A stretch of DNA of 10,025 bases, taken from positions 1 to 10,025 of the forward strand of contig QIAI01000157.1 of assembly GCA_003224995.1 (NCBI GenBank). The letters run 5' to 3'. The notes below the pieces were generated by a model. That model had not been told where the DNA came from. It searched no databases and was given only the letters and a program-made list of their open reading frames with translations. Shown one piece after another: positions 1-5,602 of the stretch; the stretch's first letter is position 1; the number at the start of each line of letters is the position of its first letter. The position numbers were made by a program, and so were the translations under genes. The DNA is from Acidobacteriota bacterium (GTDB lineage Bacteria > Acidobacteriota > Terriglobia > Terriglobales > Acidobacteriaceae).

Positions 1-2
1 AA

Positions 3-119
3 AACGGCGGGATGCTTCCGGAACTGCTGGCAGCTCGCTCGGGGGACGCATCGGCCCCGCCGTCAGTGCCACCCCCAACTGCAGCACGGTCGAAAGTTGC
101 GAATACCGCCCAGGCCTAG
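3..119 (+). CDS. Possible C-terminal end of an unidentified plus-strand gene (partial)
   Basis: From the left edge, this frame stays open for 38 codons and ends with TAG at 117-119. The peptide starts around NGGMLPELLAARSGD, continues through a proline- and serine-rich stretch, and ends in KVANTAQA. It looks like a low-complexity C-terminal tail, but nothing identifies a family. The stop lies 59 bases from the end of the convergent pseudouridine synthase gene. Two other frames are also open here, so this could be non-coding. I assign no function. Confidence 0.25.
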   Translation, partial: NGGMLPELLAARSGDASAPPSVPPPTAARSKVANTAQA

Positions 120-178
120 CGTACGCAGACCCGCATCGGCTACCACGATCATGAGCGCCAGGGTGCGGCGCCCTTGTT

Positions 179-931
179 TCACGTTTCCTTGCGGTCCATT
201 GCGCGATCGAGCGCAAGCTTTTCCGTCGGGCTCAATGTTCGCGCCTTTCCTTTTGCCAAGTCTCCCAACTGCAGGGGCCCGACCGCGACGCGCACCAGCC
301 GGAGCACTTCCACTTCAAGAGCTTCAAAAATCCTTCGGATCTGCCGGTTTTTGCCTTCATCCAACACCGCTTCCACCCACATGTTCTTTTGGGCCTTACG
401 CACTGTGCATGCCGTCTTCACGCGGAGCATCTCTCCGGTTTTCGTTCGGACACCATTGACCATGGAATTGAGCAACTCCTCGTCTGCCGAGGCTGCGATC
501 TGTACGTGATAGATCTTGTCGAGGTGCGTTTCCGGCGCGGTGATCCTGGCAGCCCACTCCGAGTCATTGGTCAACAGCAGCAGGCCTTCGCTGGCCTTGT
601 CGAGACGGCCCACAGGTCCGACCCAGGGCAAGTCTTTTGCCAAATAGGCATACACCGTGTCCCGCCCATGCTCATCGGAGGCGGTGGTCACGATTCCACG
701 CGGCTTGTTCATCATCAGGTAAATGGGTGGACCGGCCTGGATGAGGACTCCGTCCACCTGAATGCGATCCTTGCCAAAGTGGACTGGCGACTCCGGATTT
801 CGTGCGATGTTTCCGTTCAGGCGAACTCGCCCGTTGCGAATCAAATCGAAGCCACGCGAGCGCGAGCAATATCCCAGCTTGGAGAGAGCCCTGGCCAATC
901 CAATTCGCCGCGATGGATCCGCAACTTTCAC
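179..931 (-). CDS. RsuA/RluB-family ribosomal RNA pseudouridine synthase
   Basis: This 250-residue protein should isomerise a specific uridine in ribosomal RNA to pseudouridine in the cytoplasm. An S4 RNA-binding domain covers about residues 10-60 (LARALSKLGYCSRSRG, NGRVRLNG). The catalytic domain follows, with YLMMNKPRGIVTT at 71-83 and the signature GRLDKASEGLLLLTND at 108-123; Asp111 is the expected catalytic nucleophile. The C-terminal motif EGKNRQIRRIFEAL at 192-205 is typical of the RsuA/RluB/RluE/RluF branch. The start is GTG at 929-931. An in-frame stop lies four codons upstream with no other start between, and AGGA sits 7 bases before the GTG. Length and domain order match RluB (23S rRNA, large subunit) best, but sequence alone does not settle which uridine is modified. 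It is transcribed away from the phosphorylase gene and has no operon partner in the window. Confidence 0.93.
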   Translation of the reverse strand: MKVADPSRRIGLARALSKLGYCSRSRGFDLIRNGRVRLNGNIARNPESPVHFGKDRIQVDGVLIQAGPPIYLMMNKPRGIVTTASDEHGRDTVYAYLAKDLPWVGPVGRLDKASEGLLLLTNDSEWAARITAPETHLDKIYHVQIAASADEELLNSMVNGVRTKTGEMLRVKTACTVRKAQKNMWVEAVLDEGKNRQIRRIFEALEVEVLRLVRVAVGPLQLGDLAKGKARTLSPTEKLALDRAMDRKET

Positions 932-1011
932 CGAGCCATCCTAATCGACTGAAAAGGAACGCGCTCGACTGGTGCGAGGAACTCATGTCAGTTCTCCGAC
1001 CCCAGCTCGTC

Positions 1012-1017
1012 TATAAT
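1012..1017 (+). promoter_or_regulatory. Candidate -10 promoter element for the alpha-glucan phosphorylase gene
   Basis: A perfect TATAAT lies in the divergent intergenic region between the pseudouridine synthase and the phosphorylase. Transcription from it would start near 1024 and give a leader of about 150 bases. The stretch 17-18 bases upstream (around 988-994) has no good TTGACA match, so the promoter would be weak or activator-dependent. The rest of 932-1175 shows no ORF or RNA gene I can support. Confidence 0.4.
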
Positions 1018-1175
1018 GTTCGTTTCGACGCGCAGTCGCTTCCGCCAAGCTCGCCGAACAGATGCACCCGGGGACCCGTTGATCTCTCCCGGATGCGCCC
1101 GTCAGATAAACGATTTTCAAAGAAATGTGCGGACTCGCAGAAGCGCGATGCTGCTGACGTATTTGATTTTTCCTT

Positions 1176-2834
1176 ATGAAGCCACGGTCTAAACCCCCGA
1201 ACATCGCTTATTTTTCGATGGAGATCGCTCTCGACGCCAACATGCCGACCTATAGCGGCGGCCTGGGCATGCTGGCGGGCGATACGCTCCGATCCGCAGC
1301 GGACCTGGGCGCGCCTCTGGTTGCGGTGACGCTGGTGTACCACAAAGGATATTTCCGCCAACATCTGGATCCCTCGGGCGGACAGAGCGAACAGCCGCAA
1401 CATTGGGAGCCGCAACGGCTTTTGAAAGAGGTCGAAGGCCGGGTCGATGTGGAGCTCGAGCAGCGCCAGGTTTGGATTCGCGCCTGGCAGTATGACGTGC
1501 AGGGCGTGGACGGAGATGTGGTTTGCGTTTACCTGCTGGATACGAATCTTCCGGAAAATTCCGAGTGGGACCGGCACCTCACCGACAGCTTGTACGGTGG
1601 AGACGAGCGCTATCGGTTGGCCCAGGAAATTATCCTGGGATTAGGTGGGCTGAAGCTGTTGCAAAAGCTCGGTCACGACCGGATCCAGGCCTATCACATG
1701 AACGAGGGGCATTCCGCCCTGCTGGCGCTGGGACTGCTGGAACGACGGCTGGATCAGAGCTTTGCGGGACGCGTGAAGCAGCTCGATATCGACGGCATCC
1801 GCCGCATGTGCATCTTCACGACCCACACTCCGGTTCCCGCTGGACATGATCAGTTTCGGGATCCGCTGGTGCGACAGTTGCTGGGCGAAGAGCGTTTCAG
1901 CCTGCTAGAGGAGACGCAGGCTCTGCATGATGGCTCCCTGAATATGACCTATCTTGCCCTGCGCTTCTCGGGATACGTTAACGGAGTCGCAATGCGTCAT
2001 GGCGAAGTGTCGCGCGGCATGTTCCCGAATTACGACATCAGCGCCATCACGAACGGGGTTCATGCTTTGACTTGGACGTCCCCGGCATTCTGCGAACTAT
2101 TCGACAATTACATTGCAGGCTGGCGGACGGACAACAACTACCTCCGTTACGCGATCAGCATCCCGCTGGAGGACATTCGCGAAGCTCACGCCAAAGCGAA
2201 ACAAGCACTATTCACAGAAATCCAACACCGCACAGGCGTGGGGCTGGACCCGAAAATGTTCACCATCGGATTCGCCCGTCGCGCCAGTACCTACAAGCGT
2301 GCGGACCTGCTGTTTCAAGATCGGGATCGCTTGAAGCGAATCGCGCGCGATGTGGGTCCAATCCAGCTGGTGTATGCCGGCAAGGCGCATCCGCGCGATG
2401 AAGGCGGGAAGAAGATCATTCGCCAGGTGTTCGACGGCGCGGGTTCGCTGTCAGACGTGATTCGCACCGTGTACGTCGAAAACTACGATATGAATTGGGG
2501 ACGCCTCATCACCAGCGGGGTGGATATCTGGCTGAACACGCCCATGCGCCCGCAAGAGGCTTCTGGAACAAGCGGGATGAAGGCGGCGCTCAATGGCGTG
2601 CCCAGTTTCAGTGTGATCGATGGATGGTGGGCCGAAGGCTGGATCGAAGGTATCACCGGGTGGGCGATCGGCAATACGGAGATGGTGGAGGATCCCGCCT
2701 CCGAAGTAGCGACGCTGTACGACAAAATGGAGCGGCAGATTATTCCGATGTTCTGCTTATATGTTGCGCGAGGTCAACCCACCGGCGATTCGGGTAAAGC
2801 AGGCGATTCCAGCCCTCAGCGGCGAGTAGATTGA
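1176..2834 (+). CDS. glgP: Alpha-glucan (glycogen) phosphorylase, short form, with aberrant C terminus
   Basis: The enzyme removes glucose from the non-reducing ends of alpha-1,4-glucans with phosphate, releasing glucose-1-phosphate (glycosyltransferase family 35, pyridoxal-phosphate dependent, cytoplasmic). The 552-residue product begins directly with the family core (IAYFSMEIALDANMPTYSGG at 10-29), so it lacks the extra N-terminal domain of longer relatives. HMNEGHSALLALG is at 174-186, TTHTPVPAGHDQF at 215-227 and GFARRASTYKRADL at 365-378. EASGTSGMKAALNG at 461-474 contains the expected cofactor lysine, Lys469. ATG 1176 is the first possible start after an in-frame TGA at 1164-1166; no clear ribosome binding site precedes it. 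Family resemblance stops after QIIPMF (residue 526). The remaining residues are polar and unlike the usual tail, where about 40 residues ending in a conserved asparagine/phenylalanine-rich helix are expected. The alternative frame from about 2755 to 2829 looks more protein-like, suggesting a frameshift or deletion. The enzyme call is secure; the integrity of the C terminus is not. Confidence 0.9.
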   Translation: MKPRSKPPNIAYFSMEIALDANMPTYSGGLGMLAGDTLRSAADLGAPLVAVTLVYHKGYFRQHLDPSGGQSEQPQHWEPQRLLKEVEGRVDVELEQRQVWIRAWQYDVQGVDGDVVCVYLLDTNLPENSEWDRHLTDSLYGGDERYRLAQEIILGLGGLKLLQKLGHDRIQAYHMNEGHSALLALGLLERRLDQSFAGRVKQLDIDGIRRMCIFTTHTPVPAGHDQFRDPLVRQLLGEERFSLLEETQALHDGSLNMTYLALRFSGYVNGVAMRHGEVSRGMFPNYDISAITNGVHALTWTSPAFCELFDNYIAGWRTDNNYLRYAISIPLEDIREAHAKAKQALFTEIQHRTGVGLDPKMFTIGFARRASTYKRADLLFQDRDRLKRIARDVGPIQLVYAGKAHPRDEGGKKIIRQVFDGAGSLSDVIRTVYVENYDMNWGRLITSGVDIWLNTPMRPQEASGTSGMKAALNGVPSFSVIDGWWAEGWIEGITGWAIGNTEMVEDPASEVATLYDKMERQIIPMFCLYVARGQPTGDSGKAGDSSPQRRVD

Positions 2835-2956
2835 TTCACCACAGAGACACGGAGACACCGAGAAAAACAAAAAGTTTTGGACCACAATGGCCACCAAGGT
2901 TGCACGAAGATGTCAAGTTAAACCTTCGTGGGTCCTTCGTGTCCTTTGTGGTTGCT
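2835..2956. repeat. Imperfect inverted repeat, dispersed intergenic repeat family, copy 1
   Basis: The left arm (2835-2865) reads TTCACCACAGAGACACGGAG followed by ACACCGAGAAAA. The right arm (2923-2954), read on the minus strand, is a diverged version: CAACCACAAAGGACACGAAG followed by GACCCACGAAGG. A third degenerate unit (ACCACAATGGCCACCAAGG, 2881-2899, followed by a GCACGAAG block) sits between them. The element fills the gap between the convergent phosphorylase and hisS genes. A T-rich stretch follows at 2956-2971. A related pair lies at 7027-7098. It may act as a two-way transcription end or may be a small non-autonomous repeat; the sequence does not decide. Confidence 0.75.
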
Positions 2957-2979
2957 TTTGATTTTTGATTTAGAGTCGT

Positions 2980-4260
2980 TTACTTCGATGATCGCAGCCA
3001 GGCTGCCAGTTCCGCCCGCGGCACGGAAACCTGTTCGCCCGTCTGCTGATTCTTCAATGCGAACATTCCCGACTTCACTTCGTTTTCGCCGACAAACAAT
3101 ACATAGCGCGCCCCGAGTTTTGCGGCTGCGTCAAAAGACTTCGTCAGACGAAAGTTTCCATCTCCCAGTTCGACGACCAAATCCTCGCGCCGCAACTCCC
3201 GCGCGATCCGTGCCGCTTCGGCATTCAGGCGCTCCCCGACCGGCGCGATATAAACATCCGGCTTTAGCGCCAAATCGGGCGCGGTCTCGGCCAGCGACAT
3301 CACGAGACGATCCTCCCCAATGGCAAAGCCGATGCCGGGAGCCGCGGGACCACCCAAAGCTTCCGACAAGCCGTCATAGCGACCGCCGCCGAGAATGGCG
3401 TTCTGGGCTCCCAAGGCTCCATGCGTGAATTCGAACGCAGTTCGCGTGTAGTAATCCAACCCACGCACCAGACGATCATTCAGTATAAAAGGCACTCCCA
3501 CCGACTTTAGAATCTCCTGCACGTCCTCGAAGTGCTTGCGGCAGCCTTCATCCAGAAACTGGCTGATACGGGGGAGCCGGTCGATGATGGGCTGATCGCC
3601 CGGCACTTTACAATCAAACACGCGCAAAGGATTGGTCACAGCGCGGCGCTGACAATCGGCGCACATCTGGCCCACGACCGGCTCCAGCGCCATCTTCAGT
3701 GCCAGGTTAAAGCTCGCTCGATCCGCTGGACATCCCACCGAATTCAGTTCCAGATTCCAGCCCTGGATGCCGAGGCGGTCGAGTAACGTGGCCAGCATCT
3801 CCAGGATTTCCGCGTCCCGCGCAGGCGATTCACTGCCGGCGGTTGAGGGCCCAATCACCTCCGCGCCAATCTGAAAAAACTGGCGGTACCGGCCCTTTTG
3901 CGGACGCTCGCGACGAAACTGCGGTCCGATGTAGTAGAGCTTGTTGAGGCCGCGATCCCACAGTTTGTGCTCGATATAGGCGCGCACCACACCAGCGGTA
4001 TTTTCCGGACGCAGGGTGAGGGACTGGCCTTGATCCGATTGCGCGCGCCCGCGATCTTCCCACGTGTACATCTCTTTGGCGACAATATCGGTGTCTTCGC
4101 CGACTCCGCGGGCAAACAATTCGGTCGACTCGAAAATTGGCGTTCGAATCTCCTGGAAGTTGTAGGCGCGCATCACCTCGCGCACCTTCGCCTCGACGAA
4201 GCTCCACAGCTGCGTCTCTGGCGGCAACAAATCTCGAGTTCCCCTTACGGCTTTGATCAT
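2980..4260 (-). CDS. hisS: Histidyl-tRNA synthetase
   Basis: This class II aminoacyl-tRNA synthetase charges histidine onto tRNA-His in the cytoplasm using ATP. The 426-residue length is normal. The N terminus MIKAVRGTRDLLPPE is the usual one for the family. TLRPENTAGVVRAY is at 82-95, and motif 2 (YYIGPQFRRERPQKGRYRQF) is at 109-128. The histidine-specific LVRGLDYYTRTAFEF is at 264-278, followed by AILGGGRYDGL at 288-298 and motif 3 (PGIGFAIGEDRL) at 308-319. The anticodon-binding domain covers about 333-424. A cysteine-containing insertion (CADCQRR plus FDCK, 200-218) is seen in many bacterial homologues. The ATG at 4258-4260 follows only a weak ribosome binding site (GAGCTG). A gamma-carbonic-anhydrase-like gene lies 69 bases upstream on the same strand, with a heptamer repeat in the gap; co-transcription is likely. 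Confidence 0.97.
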   Translation of the reverse strand: MIKAVRGTRDLLPPETQLWSFVEAKVREVMRAYNFQEIRTPIFESTELFARGVGEDTDIVAKEMYTWEDRGRAQSDQGQSLTLRPENTAGVVRAYIEHKLWDRGLNKLYYIGPQFRRERPQKGRYRQFFQIGAEVIGPSTAGSESPARDAEILEMLATLLDRLGIQGWNLELNSVGCPADRASFNLALKMALEPVVGQMCADCQRRAVTNPLRVFDCKVPGDQPIIDRLPRISQFLDEGCRKHFEDVQEILKSVGVPFILNDRLVRGLDYYTRTAFEFTHGALGAQNAILGGGRYDGLSEALGGPAAPGIGFAIGEDRLVMSLAETAPDLALKPDVYIAPVGERLNAEAARIARELRREDLVVELGDGNFRLTKSFDAAAKLGARYVLFVGENEVKSGMFALKNQQTGEQVSVPRAELAAWLRSSK

Positions 4261-4264
4261 GAAT

Positions 4265-4304
4265 TCAGCTCTTGGCTCAGCTATCAGCTATCAGCTCTCA
4301 GGTT
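4265..4304. repeat. Short tandem heptamer repeat in the hisS leader
   Basis: Units of TCAGCTA/TCAGCTC lie at 4277-4283, 4284-4290 and 4291-4297, with a degenerate TCAGGTT at 4298-4304 and another TCAGCTC at 4265-4271. The array lies in the 69-base gap between the gamma-carbonic-anhydrase-like gene and hisS. On the mRNA strand it reads as repeated AGCTGAT just before the hisS start, so it may affect translation or copy-number variation. No function is known to me. Confidence 0.75.
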
Positions 4305-4329
4305 CTCAAACCCCCGCTTACGATTAGCT

Positions 4330-4845
4330 TTAAACACCCTCTTGCAGATACGAATCTTTGTAGCCCAAGTAATTCTTTGCGTAACGCAGAATCGTCTCTT
4401 CGTCCTCCGGGCCCAGCTTGCGACGAAACTTCCCGGGCGATCCCATCCAGAGCGAGCCAGGGTCGACCACGGTGTTTTCCGGAATCAAGGTACCCGCTGC
4501 AATGATGGAGCCCGCCCCGATACGCGCGCCGTTCAGGATGATGCATCCCATCCCGATCAAGCATCGATCCTCAATCACGCAGCCATGGAGAGTAACCGAA
4601 TGTCCCACCGTGACGTATTCGCCCAGATAGACTCCGTACTTCTCCTTCATGCCATGCAGCACTGAGCAATCCTGCACATTGGAATGCGCGCCTACGCGGA
4701 TTTCGTGGACATCGCCGCGTAGCACGGCGTTCATCCACACGCTGGCATGTTCACCCAAGACAATGTCGCCGATCAACTGCGCCGAGATGTCGACGTAGCA
4801 AGACGGGGGAATGATGGGATGCTTGCCTTTGTAGGAACGAATCAT
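4330..4845 (-). CDS. Gamma-carbonic-anhydrase-like hexapeptide-repeat protein (YrdA/PaaY-like)
   Basis: The 171-residue protein folds as a left-handed beta-helix, judging from the repeating hexapeptide pattern (VYVDISAQLIGDIVLGEHASVW type, about residues 15-130), followed by a C-terminal helix. The three histidines expected to bind the metal are present: His64 in DCSVLHG, and His82 and His87 in TVGHSVTLHG. Arg43, Asp45 and Gln58 match other conserved positions of the family. Members are trimeric; some hydrate CO2, while many have other or unproven roles, so carbonic anhydrase activity is not certain. I chose ATG 4843-4845 because the family begins with a short lead such as MIRSYKGKHP. A longer version starting at 4959 adds 38 residues unlike the family. 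Neither start has a strong ribosome binding site. It lies upstream of hisS on the same strand. Confidence 0.88.
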   Translation of the reverse strand: MIRSYKGKHPIIPPSCYVDISAQLIGDIVLGEHASVWMNAVLRGDVHEIRVGAHSNVQDCSVLHGMKEKYGVYLGEYVTVGHSVTLHGCVIEDRCLIGMGCIILNGARIGAGSIIAAGTLIPENTVVDPGSLWMGSPGKFRRKLGPEDEETILRYAKNYLGYKDSYLQEGV

Positions 4846-4945
4846 GGCGTGTGTGGCTTTTGTGCCCTCAACCCGGATCGAAAATCGTATTCCGATGAAG
4901 TTAATGAACATAACACGCACGCGACCGCAGGTGCGAATGGCTGAA

Positions 4946-4957
4946 GCAGAGCTCTGC
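4946..4957. repeat. Perfect 12-base palindrome between divergent genes
   Basis: GCAGAGCTCTGC reads the same on both strands. It lies about 100 bases from the start of the gamma-carbonic-anhydrase-like gene and 138 bases before nrfH. Flanking it are similar direct stretches, GTGCGAATGG (4931-4940) and GTGCGCAAATGG (4963-4974). It could be an operator for either divergent gene, but a chance palindrome cannot be excluded. Confidence 0.3.
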
Positions 4958-4998
4958 AAACGTGCGCAAATGGGGAGAACGAGATCTGAAAGTTTCCG

Positions 4999-5012
4999 GT
5001 GACAAAGATCAC
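4999..5012. promoter_or_regulatory. CRP/FNR-type binding site upstream of nrfH
   Basis: The bases GTGA CAAAGA TCAC form the exact GTGA-N6-TCAC palindrome recognised by many regulators of the CRP/FNR family. Its centre (5005.5) lies about 90 bases before the nrfH start and about 41 bases before the transcription start predicted from the -10 box at 5034-5039. That is the spacing of class II activator sites. The half-sites fit CRP-like proteins better than classical FNR (TTGAT-N4-ATCAA). Which regulator binds is unknown. Confidence 0.5.
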
Positions 5013-5033
5013 GTGCGCCACCTTGCTGAGGCG

Positions 5034-5039
5034 TATATT
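5034..5039 (+). promoter_or_regulatory. Candidate -10 element of the nrfHA promoter
   Basis: TATATT matches the -10 consensus at five of six bases and predicts transcription starting near 5046, giving a leader of about 50 bases to nrfH. There is no TTGACA-like -35 box at the right distance. Its place is taken by the CRP/FNR-type palindrome at 4999-5012, as in activator-dependent promoters. Confidence 0.4.
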
Positions 5040-5095
5040 CTCAACGTCGGTATGATCTCCTCGCTGCGGAGGGGGGCGCGACGATAGAAAGCAAG

Positions 5096-5602
5096 ATGAA
5101 GTCATCCGTCCGTAATACTCTGCTCCTGGGTGTTGCACTGGGTCTGTTCCTTGGGCTTGGCGGCTACACCTTTATTTATTCCAAGGGATACTCCTACCTC
5201 ACCAACAATCCGGCGGCCTGCGCCAATTGCCACGTGATGCGCGCGCAGTACGATGCCTGGCTGAAATCGAGCCATCACTCGGCGGCCACCTGCAATGACT
5301 GCCACACTCCGCACAACATTTTCGGGAAATACGCGGTAAAGGCCAATAACGGATTCTGGCACTCGTTCTATTTCACCACCGGCTGGTATCCGGACACGAT
5401 CGAGATCACGAAGTTCGATCACCGCGTTACCGAAAACGCCTGCCGTCGCTGTCATGAAGACATCACCGCCGCCATCGATGGCAACGTCGTGCATGGTAAG
5501 GCCGAGGGGCTGGAGTGCACCCGGTGTCACGCCTCGGTTGGCCATTCCGAAGCGGCGGCATCCATTGCAAAGCCCGTTCTAATTGGGAGTAATCATGAGT
5601 AA
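5096..5602 (+). CDS. nrfH: Cytochrome c nitrite reductase small subunit NrfH (tetrahaem quinol dehydrogenase)
   Basis: NrfH is a membrane-anchored tetrahaem cytochrome c of the NapC/NirT family. It oxidises menaquinol and passes electrons to NrfA at the periplasmic face. The 168-residue protein has one N-terminal membrane segment (about residues 8-28) that acts as an uncleaved anchor. Four CXXCH haem motifs follow: CANCH at 42-46, CNDCH at 66-70, CRRCH at 116-120 and CTRCH at 141-145. Met48, in CHVM, matches the unusual methionine ligand of haem 1 known from Desulfovibrio NrfH. Length and motif spacing are normal, so this subunit looks intact. The ATG at 5096 follows a weak AGAAAG; a stronger GGAGG at 5068-5072 is too far away. 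The gene ends inside nrfA (8-base overlap), indicating one transcript and coupled translation. A CRP/FNR-like site lies upstream. Confidence 0.95.
   Translation: MKSSVRNTLLLGVALGLFLGLGGYTFIYSKGYSYLTNNPAACANCHVMRAQYDAWLKSSHHSAATCNDCHTPHNIFGKYAVKANNGFWHSFYFTTGWYPDTIEITKFDHRVTENACRRCHEDITAAIDGNVVHGKAEGLECTRCHASVGHSEAAASIAKPVLIGSNHE

Noticed and set aside
160..174. Hairpin AGGGTGCGGCGCCCT as a terminator for the convergent genes at the left edge
   Set aside because: The stem is only five pairs including one G-T pair, and no T-run follows, so the support is too weak.
1..178. Minus-strand coding region with a peptide resembling an ATP synthase accessory protein (YSQLSTVLQLGVALTAG)
   Set aside because: The resemblance covers only about 16 residues, there is no good start, and the sequence downstream does not continue the similarity.
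389..952. 187-codon plus-strand ORF opposite the pseudouridine synthase
   Set aside because: It is antisense to a protein with clear S4 and catalytic motifs, and its own peptide has no recognisable domain. It is a by-product of high GC.
2835..2956. CRISPR array
   Set aside because: The repeated units are degenerate, in opposite orientations and not separated by uniform spacers. No cas genes are near.
3898..4665. 255-codon plus-strand ORF opposite hisS and the carbonic-anhydrase-like gene
   Set aside because: It runs antisense through two well-identified genes and the heptamer repeat between them, and the peptide resembles nothing.
4846..4959. Extended N terminus (38 extra residues) for the gamma-carbonic-anhydrase-like protein
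   Set aside because: The family begins with a short lead directly before the first hexapeptide turn, which matches the ATG at 4843-4845. The extension has no signal peptide and no family similarity.
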